This document shows, piece after piece, positions 41,122 through 52,685 of a stretch of DNA of 64,000 nucleotides (position 1 is the stretch's first letter; every line of letters starts with the position of its first letter). The DNA is from Aphidius gifuensis (lineage: Eukaryota > Arthropoda > Insecta > Hymenoptera > Braconidae). Both the position numbers and the translations under genes were made by a program. Location of the stretch: the NCBI RefSeq assembly GCF_014905175.1, contig NC_057791.1, positions 17,736,177 through 17,800,176 on the forward strand, read 5' to 3'. Below the pieces are notes generated by a model, which saw nothing but the letters and a program-made list of their open reading frames with translations, ran no database searches and was not told where the DNA came from.

Positions 41122-41322
41122 TTACTTGACCCGCCCCATTGCATGCTCATATACTGATATCCGATCGATGTAAGTTCTGATCAAGTATCTTGGCTCTTGG
41201 TCGAGTGCCTCACGTGCGCCATACCAGATCCAATGTATTTTTATTTTTATTTCTTCACGTCCTTTAACAACCTGCAGCACCTGATACCCAACAGTTTTTC
41301 CACACAATTTAAATGCAGGCAT
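41122..41322 (-). CDS. Open frame of 66 codons ending at a splice donor
   Basis: The minus-strand frame begins MPAFKLCGKTVGYQV, contains a charged stretch (VKGREEIKIKIHWIW) and ends EHAMGRVK* with TAA at 41124-41122. The stop codon itself lies in a perfect GTAAGT donor (GGTCAA|GTAAGTG, last exon base 41126), so the frame could continue in another exon. Composition is hydrophilic and not a homopolymer artefact. No domain is recognised. An upstream acceptor (CCATTTAG) exists. About one frame of this length per several islands is expected by chance. Confidence 0.22.
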   Translation of the reverse strand: MPAFKLCGKTVGYQVLQVVKGREEIKIKIHWIWYGAREALDQEPRYLIRTYIDRISVYEHAMGRVK

Positions 41323-41326
41323 ATAT

Positions 41327-44300
41327 ATATGTAGATATCTAAATGGATATAGTGAACAGCACTTTACCCATTACTCGACACTAATTTGTACTTTTGTATA
41401 CCCACTTCCTACCTCGACGTGTGTAATAACGTGACAAGGAAAAATTTCCGGTTAGCAAGGACGAAACAGGGGGGAGGGGCACCTGTTGCAATAGGGTTGA
41501 AGTTCATTACAATTTATTTATATTTTTTTTGCTATATATATATTCTTTTATTTTAAAACCTATATCAACTTGTTGTACTTGTTGATCACTGTTATCAAAA
41601 TCGCATTCTACCACAACTTTATATAGAAAAAAAAAAATAAAATGATGATTATTTCGAAATTATTTGATTGAGATTTCATGTCAGTTGTTAATTTTTTTTT
41701 TTTTTTTTTCATTCAATGAAGATTGTAAATAATATAGTACTAAAAAACATTGTATGTATATTTTATACTCTGCATTTGCAGATAATTATATCTACTTCAG
41801 TGATATAAAAATTATAAAAGAAAAAAGAAACAATTTATAATAATAAAAATAAAGAAGAGAAAAAAAAAAAAAGTAAATTGGTAAAAGAAAAAAGAAAATA
41901 AATAAATAAAAAAAAATATACAGACAACACCGACAACACAAGTGACAAAGCTGCTAAGTGCTGGACTGTGTACACCAAGTTGGTTGACTCTTTTTCCCGC
42001 ACCTGATTCACGAGTTTGTATATGCATAATACATATATATATATTAATATATATGCACTTGTCATGCACACACTTTCTGGTCTGCATAACTCTTGACCAT
42101 ACTCCCATGTTCCCACGGACAATTTGCGGATCAGTAACATACATAGAGCCAGAGGAATATAATGCAAAGCAAAAAAAAATGAAATATGTATAAATAAAAA
42201 ATGAAAAAAAAGGTTTTACACTTTTATGGTCAATGTGAATTGTAATTGTGAGTCATGTTTTGAATTTAACTGTATGATTATTATTATCTTTATTATTCAA
42301 TAAGCTTGGTGAGACACGTCAATAATTATATTCAACACACTACTGTACCAATGACGATGCAATCGCGAGAGAAAATGCTGATTGTAGTTAAGTATCCAAC
42401 TTGAAATTACACATATATATGTATATCAAGTTGTAATAAAAGAAGAAGATGAAAAAAAAAGAAAAGAAGAAGGTGTTTTATGTATATGCTCAATGATGCC
42501 TGGGTATACCCTGATTGATACAGATGACTACATTCAACGGACGTGTGGTGAATACCATAACTTTTGATATCTATATATATATTATAAATAAAAAACAGGT
42601 TCGCGTATTTCGTTGTATTGGTTTATTTTATTTTTGTCTGTATATAAATATCAAATGTATATAATGTATTCCCCCGTTGTGTTCTATGTGTCCACGCACC
42701 TGATGAAGTTGAAGAAAAAGAAATAAAAAAATAAAAGAAAACTATGTATGTATGTGACCACATGTGCATGCTTTCTGTTCATTGATATCGGCAACGATCG
42801 TCGCAACAGGTGCCGGAGATCAATATAAATATACATTCGTAGTTAGAGGATAGATAAGCTTCATGGATTCATGGAATTTTATACAGGATCATTTACTTTC
42901 ATCATTTGATCTGATATAAAATAACGAGGATTAAAAATATATATATATATAAAAAATGATAATTTTATTGAATAGTGCTGAGAGCTATTTATTTCGTTTA
43001 AAGTAGACATTTTTGATTATCGAATAAACCAATTTATTGTTTTTATACTAGAAAATTGTTTTTTAATGATTTTTTTATTATTTTTTTTTTTTTATTTATT
43101 ATATATATTTAATATCACTAACGCTTCTGGTATACAGTAAAAATAATCATCAAGCAATCTTATCATAATCGAATCAAATAATAATCCTATAATACTGATC
43201 AAATTAAATCGTTCTTTTGGAATTTTTAAGATTGCATATATAGTTTTTAACTTTAAACTAATAAAGGGTCAACTTATTTTTTATTGATTATTTTTTATAA
43301 ATTTATCAAGATTTTTTTTTGCTGACAAATAAATTTGATATTTTGAAATTTTCCAAGTGAATTTGGTTGGGATATAAATATTAGACCAGTGAGTATTTTG
43401 TAAGTAGAAAATAGTTAGATAAATAGGATGCAATTGGGGCCAGGTGTGGCAGTTTGCCGAGAGCGCACGAGTCTTTCTTTTTTCGCTGCTTTAATGTAAC
43501 AAATGTTTCCTTCTCTCTTGTGCATATGTTACATTCAACATTTTCCATCACAAATTTACACATATATACATATGATATATCTCACGTGAATAAATATATA
43601 TACACGTACACTAATGTTAGTGGTTTACTATAAATAGATTCAAGCTACTTGTACACGCAAAGTCTGTGATACAGGGCGTACGATCGGCAAAACGTGGCTT
43701 GGATCAGATGGAAATATAAAAGGGGTAAGAGGTAAAAAAAAAAAAATTAAAATAAAAAGTAGAGACAAGGGAGAGCACACACAAGTTTATCTGTCTTACT
43801 TTGTTCATTCCTTGTAGCCTGCTATACATTGAGCTAACTGTATATAACCGGAGGAGCCGCGCGCGATGCCACACTGCAATTAACTATCAGACAACTTGCT
43901 GCACAGCTAATAAACGAAACAAGAAATATATATAATACGCCCAAGGTCTATGCAAACTTTAAGTGTAGATAAATATTGTTTGATGGTCCGTGCAGCAGTG
44001 AGATACTTGACTCGAGAAAAATTTAAGGAACCGGACTCATTATACCGACACAAACACACATGTCCTTAAGATTATATATATGTATGCCAATATATATTTC
44101 AATTTTCTTGTTTTTTAATTTTTTTTTTTTTTTAAATGTTTGGGTAAGGTGTAGCTGGAGGTAATACTGGCAGTGACCATTCATTCAACGTCACGCGACG
44201 GTCCTGACCCGTAAGAACAAACTGATAGGCCTGATATATTCGCAGCATTATAATAGCACCCAACGTATTTACCGTAAGTATAAGGTGATTATCGTAACGC

Positions 44301-46741
44301 TGTCGTTGCGTTAAGTGCCGCTCTTACTCCTCCTATTTGTTGATGTTTATTTTTTTTATTTTTTTTTTCAATATGTTTTTATATATCGTTCATTTTTTTT
44401 TACTATCCTCTTTTCAGGAGCAAATATTGTTGTTTGACCAGCAGCAATTGCGTAAATATAAACAGTAAAGTAGTAAATATTTATCAAAAAAAAAAAAAGG
44501 AAAATTAAAAAATTAAAAAAAAAACAAAACGTTCAACACGAAGGAGGAAGCCTGGAAGGTTTAAACCATGTATGGGCTTTTTTTTTTATCATATATATTG
44601 AACCGGTTTTTTTATTTTTTCTTTCATCTTTCAATGAGAATTTTATTCTTGTATTTGACTTGCGGACATTTCGAACAAATAGCATTTGTGAATTACCGAT
44701 TTAAGAATATATTATCGTTATTTGCACGATATGTGCCAATTGGATTGGTGGTAATCATCACAATATATTATATATAGTTTGTAGTTTAAAAAAAGATTAA
44801 AAATGCATGTTTGTAAGTAAAAAAAAAATAGTAAAACATTAGCCTTAATAAAATTTGTAAAAAATAAATATATGCAGAATGTAGAAAAAATTTATAAACA
44901 AAAAAAAAATGAGAGCAACAATGATGGAAGAATTATGATAATATTGCAAGATGAAAAAAGAAATAATAAATAAATTTAAAAAAAGAAATGATGAACATTT
45001 GCAAAATGACATCGGCAAAATGACCTAGGCTGATGTCCAGCTGAGATAATGTCCTTGCTGCTTCAATCTTAAGTAAAAAATATTTTTAACGTTTTGTACA
45101 TGACTCTTGCGTTCAGTAGAGTGCCGGTGTAGTCAGAAGGAGTTATGGCACGCGGTATACCACGTACATTATTTATTAGCAATTTCGAATATTCATACCT
45201 TCAAGTATATAACATACAACGAAGACCATAGTCGTGACCAATCGATCCACCAACGATTTACAATAATCGTTAACTATACAAAGTACTTGATGAATAATTG
45301 CAAAAATAATTCTTGATGATAACTTTCATAAACATATTTTAATAAATTAAAAAAAAATTATGTTTTGTTCAATAAATATTATGGGAATATTAAAAATACA
45401 TTTACCAAAATGTATTTTTTTTTTTTAAATCGTAAATTACATTACCACCATGACAAATAATTTATATTGTCATCTTTTAAAAATTAAAATGGAATTATCA
45501 TTTTAAAGATCATTAAAATTATATAACAATAGAAGATATGTATTTTTTTTTTTTTGTTCAATAGAAACGGATGTACAAGCCCAAAAAAATAAAACAAAAA
45601 TAGAGAGGGTTCAAAAAAGACGATGAAGACGAAAATAATATTTAAAAAAAAAAAAAAAAAAAAAAGAAGACTTTCTCGACAATTCGTTACATCCGTTTGT
45701 AAGTCATTCTACCAAAACCATATACATACATTTAAAAATACTTAACGTTGTCGTTGAGTTAAAATAATAAAAAAATGTATAATTTTATTTCGAAAGAGGG
45801 TCGTCGACCAGTGAAATTTTGTTTCCTAAGATATTTGACGATATAACTCGTTGCACCCTTAATATAATGAGCCACCACCTGACGCAGACAACTGCCTTTA
45901 AGAAACAACTTGAGAAGGGCAGTTGCCTTGAACGTTACCTTGATCACTATAGGGGTGATTGAGAAAGCTAGGGAGAGTTATAAAATAGCAGATGTGTGCT
46001 ACGACGACGACAGCGTATGCCTCTGAGCTACTAGATATATACCGATATATATTTTGGAAGGTGATCAACCGCGATGATACAGGTGTTTTTATTTTTCTAG
46101 CTGACTATACTTTAAAATATTCCTAATTCAGAAGCAGTCTAATAATTATTGAATCAAGATAAAGTTATGGTGACATCTGACAAGTCCAACTGTCACCATC
46201 AAAACATTATTTGGACATTATATACCACACAAGTTGCACACACTAAATGAAATTAAATTGCTCCTTTCATCACCATCATCATCATCATCTTAAAATTGGA
46301 ACATTTTTTTACGTTTAGATTATTGTTTTGTTTTTATCTAATTTTTTTGCATCTTAGCTGATAGTAGACTATGTTTTTGTTGAATTTTTAAAAAATTGGA
46401 CTCAGAGTGATGAAAACCACGCTGTATTACAACGGAAATGGACGTCGTTTTCGTGCCAGCTAAATTGACTTCTTTCGAGGTAATAAAAGTATAAGCAAAA
46501 AAGCAAAAAAAAAAAAAAAAAGAATTATGGTAGTTCATAACTTGATGATTATACGCCGGATAAGAATTAATTGACTTCCTGTCAGGATGACGAATATACT
46601 TTGAGGATCTGGTGAAATCTGTTTTTTTTTTTAATTTTTTTTTCGCTATTTTAAATTTTGATATCACACTAATCATCTTCCCGCCAAAATGGTTAACACT
46701 CAGTTTAAAGTATATATGTAAATAAAAGACTTGTGACTTAC
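41327..46741. other. Non-coding stretch with islands
   Basis: Islands lie at 41350-41500 (GGGGGGAGGGGCACCTG), 41930-42130, 42510-42560, 42780-42830, 43660-43900, 44140-44340, 45090-45260 and 45790-46060. A plus-strand donor-like TTTACC|GTAAGTATAAGG lies at 44271/44272 after one of them. No frame is convincing. Confidence 0.4.
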
Positions 46742-47250
46742 CCAGTCAGAAGATTAACGTTGATGACACTTTTATGATTTAATATATTCTCTTCTGTTCG
46801 TGCATTCAAGTCTCTCAATGATGATTCCACTGGTTTACTTATAAACACCACTTGAACAAAGTTTCATTGTAGTCACACACTGTCTCCAATCATAGCCAAT
46901 GATTCAATTGACAACTATAAATATTTAACAAAAGAAAAAGTCTTTAAAAAAATAATAAATAAAACAAACACTGGTATATCTGGAGTAATCACAGCACTTG
47001 TAGTTCCACAATTTAATTTTTTCTTCTATTTCAAGACATGAATTTGATAAATATAAATAAACTCAATAAAAATAATAAATAAATCAAAATACTATTAAAT
47101 AACAATGATGTAAAATTAATGAATGCACTCGCGTGGGGTGAAAAATGGATGTATTTTTGCGCTCCGTCGGATGTGTACCCTCGGATGCGCACCAGCTGAT
47201 TTGGTTTGGTCTTGGGCACACGGTCGAGTACCAGTCACAGTCCGCGAAGC
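46742..47250 (-). other. Probable distal 5'UTR exon, minus strand
   Basis: A strong minus-strand donor (CTGACTGG|GTAAGTCAC, last exon base 46742) ends a transcript coming from the GC-richer block at 47130-47290. The 5' end at 47250 is only an estimate from the rise in GC. No coding frame is convincing. If it belongs to the minus-strand gene it would splice about 16 kb to the acceptor at 30525, which is placed 58 nt before the MISM start codon and needs such a 5'UTR partner. Confidence 0.33.
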
Positions 47251-47720
47251 GTGATCAGTCTGAGTTCGCAAATTTTAAACACCAAAAAAAAAATACTAGG
47301 ACCCTTTTTTTTTATAATTATCAAAAATCACTGTCACAATATTTTAGCCAGTTGTCTTTATGATAATGCCCCCGAATTTATAAAACAAAAACAAAACAGT
47401 ATCAAACTTTATTTGACAGACGAGCACGGTAACACGCGGACACGTAAAACTTGTTACAAAAGACCAAGTCAGAATGATAGTACTAGACGTAGTAGCAATC
47501 TAGGCCTTGTGTACCTCGTGGAGCGTGCAGCAGGAGGCGTGCTGTCCCGTACTGGACTAGCTCGGGCCCCTGGCTCACAGAGGGCCGGTCGCGCTTCACC
47601 TCCGCTTCGCTCTAACCATTTCCCCCTTCTCTTTAATTTTATTTTACCTCTTCGACACTCTTCGCCACCTCCTTCTCCAACTTAGATATCAGTACTTGCC
47701 GCCCACCTCCCCGCCAGGTG
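47130..47720. promoter_or_regulatory. GC-rich promoter region with outward donors on both strands
   Basis: Two GC-richer blocks (47130-47290 and 47400-47720) are separated by an AT-rich gap. A minus-strand donor lies to the left (46742) and a plus-strand donor to the right (47717). This arrangement fits a bidirectional promoter giving two transcripts in opposite directions. Confidence 0.35.
47257..47717 (+). other. Probable plus-strand first exon, mostly 5'UTR
   Basis: A textbook donor CCGCCAG|GTGAGTCCG ends at 47717. By composition such a 9-mer would occur well under once in this window. The upstream 300 bases are the most GC-rich long stretch around here and contain CpG-rich runs (CTCGGGCCCC, GGGCCGGTCGCGC). 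A perfect initiator TCAGTC with its A at 47257 is a tentative start. A frame of about 150 codons runs through it but crosses A and T runs and ends at TAG 47683-47685, before the donor, so I treat the exon as untranslated or as a long non-coding RNA. The next plus exon is unknown. Confidence 0.38.
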
Positions 47721-48299
47721 AGTCCGCGATCTCTTTTTTCCCTCACCATATTGCCCACAAACACAATATATCCTATGCTTAACACCAAATGTTCTTTTCT
47801 TTTTTTTTTTTTTTTTCCCCTTCATCATTCCTTATTTTTTCATCAATTTCCCACTTTTTAAACATTTTGTTGGCGGGCAAACACTTGATTCGTCTCAAGT
47901 ATATATACGATGGGCCCATATAATCTATCGTCAAACATTTTAAACGTGCCATCATGTATTGCTTATCAAAATGTTATATTAAAAATTTTAACTTGTAAGG
48001 CCCATTTGATATAAGGCCCATTAATTTTTTTAAATTTAAAAATTTGTCTCAATTTGCTAGAAAAAAATTACCTTTTTTCTAAATGAAAATTATCATCCAG
48101 TAAACAAATTTCAACATGAATTGAGCTAATGGATCAAGTAGAACCATAAAAAAAATATGCCAGTTGATTTATAAGAAAAAAAATATAAATCTTCAATTTA
48201 TGCTATTATTTGTTGAATGAAAAAATAAAATAATCATCTGATCGATTGAACTGATGATGTATCAAATCTTGTAAGATATTATTTGAGCTAAATTGATTC

Positions 48300-48500
48300 A
48301 ACACCCCCAGCAGAATTGAACAGGTGCCACCAACAGTGCGTTTCGTGAACCGCAGTGAGCGTGGCGAAATTGTGAATCCGATCCAACCGACCTGTTGCTG
48401 TTGTTGAGATTGACCGACGGAACGAGCACGTTTATTTTAACTTGTGATTCATTGGCCATGATTACTTTCAGCAGTAGTCAATCGTGGTTACGGCTGATTA
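48300..48500. promoter_or_regulatory. GC-richer island downstream of the plus-strand donor
   Basis: About 200 bp starting with CACCCCCAG, which could be an acceptor for the 47717 donor, and including GTGCGTTTCGTGAACCGCAG and GATTGACCGACGGAACGAGC. A 13-nt mini-exon bounded by CCCCAG and GTGCCA is imaginable but not supported. Confidence 0.25.
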
Positions 48501-49489
48501 CGACAATAATTCATAAATCATACATGTACATCGCACCTTGCAATATATCATTATCTTTTATTATTTTTTCCCAATAAAAATGTATATATTTTGTTATCAA
48601 TAAATTAATAATTGTCGAGATAATTTTATTAATTTAAAACATTGTAAAATGCTGGGAATAAAATAGAGGAAATCCTTTGTCTATTCAAAATACTCCCTAA
48701 AACCTTCCCTTATTAATGAAATGAAGTTTTTTATTTTTTAAATTTAACCCCGATTTATTATCAAACGCATGATAAATCAACGTTTCATTTACGCATAACC
48801 AATGTTCATAATCAAGTATGCGTATCAAAAGCGTGTGAAATGTTTTTTCTTTTTTCCCCTTAAATGTGCAGCTCGAGTCACAAAAGCAATACAAAATGCA
48901 ACTGACACCCGTAACCCCCATTGAATAAAAATATTTCAACCCTCTAAAGTAGTAGTAGTAAAAGTTGATTTTAATATTTTTATTATTTTTGAAAACAGCG
49001 TTAAATCACCCACCCATATAGTTAACTTTTTTCCGCCCATCTAGTTATTATGCTTTTAAATTTACATCCTTAAAAAATTTTCACATGCCTCAAAATTTTT
49101 TCGATTAATCAGGTGAATATATATATCGAATGAAAAATATATAATTACAAAATATGCGTATAAATATTTAAATTATTCTGCCGGAAATTTTATCACATTG
49201 ACAAATTTACTCTATTGTTTAAAAACTTTAGCTGCGTGTCACTTATCGCATTGCAAATAAATTTATTCAAAATATAAATTAAAATAAATAATAATAAAAC
49301 AATAAAAAAAGGGGAGAGAAAAAAATAATGGTTCAACGGTCGCGAAACAAAGTCACTAACACACACAGTGTCTTTTTATTTTATTTTTGTATGAATTTAA
49401 AAATTAATTTTTATTTATATTTTGTAATTGCTGAATAAATATATAGCTTGTTTTTTTTTTATCTTGAGTTATTAACATTGAGAACTCAC

Positions 49490-49600
49490 CGGGACCTGGA
49501 AAATGTCTAATGTCCGCGTGTTAAAATTCGAGCACATATAGACCTTGTTCAGTCTGCACTTGCCTTGCGGGATCGTGCCAGCTGGGGCACCTGTTACACT
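49490..49600 (-). other. Probable distal 5'UTR first exon, minus strand
   Basis: The minus-strand donor CAGGTCCCG|GTGAGTTCTC (last exon base 49490) is near consensus and rare for so AT-rich a region. Upstream lies a GC-rich stretch with an initiator-like GCGTCAGTGT whose A is at 49600, giving a 111-nt exon. It has an ATG whose frame (starting MCSNFNTRTL) stays open to the donor in phase 0. That would not fit the microexon and is more likely an upstream frame. Together with the 46742 donor it suggests several distal promoters for the minus-strand gene, but no transcript links them here. Confidence 0.35.
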
Positions 49601-49644
49601 GACGCCGCGTAAGGTGCAACGTTCCCTCAATCGTCCCCTTTACA

Positions 49645-49675
<31 letters not shown>

Positions 49676-52220
49676 GTAATTTAATTTTATTTATTATTGT
49701 TAACCTTCTCAAGAGCCAAATAGATTGTCGGCTTCCAGTCCTAATGACGCGTCAACGACTCCATCGAAATAATTTAAATTTTTAAAATTAATGAAAATAA
49801 AAATATAAAAACGTGAATTAATTATACACTATTGTGTGTATTATTTCCACCTTTTTCTGTATAATTTTAAACAATTAAAAATGTTTTTTTTTTTTTTCAT
49901 TGTCACTGTGGCTTTATATTTTTTAAAAAATATAAATTTATTTTTTGTTTTGTTATACCAAAGAACCATGTCACAGTAAAAATGCATTTGTTTTTTTTTT
50001 TTTTAAATTTACATATTCGTTGGGGAGCCCCATATGTTGATTAATAATCAGCCCAATAAAAATAATAATATTGAATAAATTTAGGTCGTAAAAAAAAAAT
50101 TTCTATTTCCCAAGATATAGGTATAAAAATCCCATGTGCAAAAAAAAAGAATATATATAAATTTTTTAAATAAAAATAAAATCAACCAATATTAAATTAA
50201 AAAATAAAATATTTATACGATGATTTTACTTGAATAAATTAATTAATGAAAAGTTGTCTTAAAGCAGGTGTAATAAAATATTTAATGCTGATTAATCATG
50301 TAGCTAACACATAAATTAATGATAATAAATGTGAAGCAATTAAAATAGCAGCTGGACCACTCGCAGAGTAACGAAATACTTTTTGAATATGTAATAAATA
50401 TTTACTAATTAAATTATATATTATTTTTGCGATGCATCTATAAGACAAATAAAAATATAGACAGTTGATGTAAGTCAAGTAGAGCGCGGGAAACACATGC
50501 TAGAATCAGCTGGTGTTCGTTGTTGTCTGTAAGACCAAAAACCATATAGCATCCAACCGTTAAAAACCCTTCACCCTTCCCAAGCACATGGCCCATAAGT
50601 GTTTCCCTCAACGTTCAATTTAGATCACCAATACACGACATAAGTCATCACACATATATACATACATTATATGCAATCCAATGTTATTTTCATCAAAAAA
50701 TTTTTACTAGCAAATGCTAAAGAAAAAGAAAAAAAAAACATAAGGGGAAGAAGAAGACGAAGAAGCAAACGAAAACACGCACACACCCTGTTGCATTCTT
50801 ATTAATGGCATACATTATTATTGCGGGTGCGAATGTATTAAGGGGTTCACCATTTTATATATACCACACTCCCTATATTTTTTTTTATTTTTTTTTCTTT
50901 TCTTTATGTATAACTATAACGGCTATCGCGCGTCAACGGTTATAGGCACCTGACGCTTTTAAAAACGTCGTCCGCTGAGGAACTTCTCAACCCTGTACGT
51001 AAAAATACCTCATTATCGTCTACAAGTATTATATATACCCTTCTTGAATTTTTAATTAACCAATTTTTTTTTTTTTTGTCAATTATCTTTCAACTTATGC
51101 AGAAGAGATTTTATCAGTATTTTTTTTTTCTTCAAGTACTAAGTATTATTATTTAAAATTACATACGTATTGACTTGAAATAAAAAATAATTATTCAAGT
51201 AAAACGAGGGCGTAAAAAAAATATACATATTTGATAATATTGATATTACTTTTTGATTGTATTTGTATATAGATGGCTTTTGAGTAATAAAAATTGCATT
51301 CTAAATATTTTTTTAATTTTTTTTTCAAACTTCCGGATAAATTGATAATGTCTCCAGGCAAATTGTCGCGTGGACATGATAAATATATACGTGCGTAAAC
51401 ACATGTATAACTACACGAGTAATGATAATAAAATTTAAGACCCCAGGTGATTATCACAAAATGGTGATGCACTTGCAGTACTATCAAAAGATAAATAAAC
51501 ATAACCATCGGCTATTTTCCTCAACGTAATTATGGTTTTCAATGAAGAGGAAAAACTCGATGCAACACATGGTCATGTGGTTTTTTATAAAAATTTATTA
51601 AGTATAGTTAATCAATATATCATCAGACTACTTGATGCAGATATTGCTGTCTTCATAAACCTCTTCATCGAACGGGTAACACGTCTGGAATGCAGATGAC
51701 ATGATTTATAGCCACAATCTCGATGTTTTATTACAGTAAAATATTATAGTTTCCAGGAAAAATTACCCTCAATCAATTTATTAGTTTTTTTTTTATTTAT
51801 TTTTCCAAGTTTATAAATAGAATCTGTGCTTTTTTTTTGCAAACAATACTTGTCTATCCTAATCGAATAAAAATGAGACTTGTTGAAAAAAAAAATTTAA
51901 TCAAATCGAAATATATTTCTTGGTTAAAAAAATATTCCCTCCAAAATTAATTATGAAAATTTTTAAATTTCAGCATTAACAAATAGACTCAGTGATTGTG
52001 TCATTGAATAAATTACATTATTTGCACAAATGCATTATAAAAAATTAAAGCTCTATATTTATTTTAAAAAATAAAACAATGTTTTTTTTTATAATTAACT
52101 TTGTTACGGTAAAATATATTCTAGCTGGGTCGAGTTAGAGCAATATTATAAGACGGGGGTGTAAAAAAAATGAGAGATAATTTAGATGAAAAAAAAAATG
52201 AATTGGAAGGGGTGATAAGG
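49601..52220. other. AT-rich stretch with small islands
   Basis: Islands lie at 50490-50660, 50810-50850 and 50920-51010 (GGCTATCGCGCGTCAACGG, AAACGTCGTCCGCTGAGG). No gene seen. Confidence 0.4.
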
Positions 52221-52224
52221 GGAA

Positions 52225-52400
52225 ATTAAAGAAGCCAGGGGAGATTGAAGAGAACAGCACGGACACGGCCGCGGGTGATTACGTCGGCTGTCGGCGCGGA
52301 ACTGTCTCCTCCTACCCGCGGCGCCCACTTGGCTCTGATTGGACGAGTAACATGGACAAGGAAACCCGACGCCCGATTCTCTGTTTCATTTTATGATAGT
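52225..52400. promoter_or_regulatory. CpG-rich, promoter-like island
   Basis: One of the most GC-rich short blocks in the window, with GACACGGCCGCGGGTGATTACG, CTACCCGCGGCGCCCAC and a CCAAT-type ATTGGACG, after an AAGCCAGGGGAG run. A 146-codon plus frame starts here (MKRTARTRPRVITSAVG), but its second half is T-rich low complexity. A promoter or enhancer is more likely than an exon. Confidence 0.35.
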
Positions 52401-52685
52401 TTTGCCTCTCGCCTTCAAACCTTGTATATACAACAATATCATATTTATATTTGTATATGTTTATACAAACACATGTCTGCACATATACTTGGCTATACTC
52501 CTTCTCTAAATAATCATCCCTTTCCTAAAACTCAATTTTTTTATAAAGATATTTATATTGTTTTTCTCACTTGGAACTTGACCATTGAGTACTTTATCTT
52601 TTTCTATTTTTCTCGCCTTTATAATTGTCAAGATAAATATCTAAATAAAAAAATTTTTGCATATTTTTTTTTATTATTTTTATAA

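Noticed and set aside
45146..45163. GGCACGCGGTATACC resembles the mature miR-124 (GGCACGCGGTGAATGCC)
   Set aside because: The match ends after ten bases and no hairpin partner strand exists within 100 bp.
47206..47685. Plus-strand open frame of about 159 codons
   Set aside because: It crosses A and T runs in its first third, then a GC-rich block where stops are rare. It has no recognisable protein features and is better read as 5'UTR and promoter.
52245..52685. Plus-strand open frame of 146 codons
   Set aside because: It starts in a CpG-rich promoter-like island and continues in T-rich low complexity. The two halves have different compositions.
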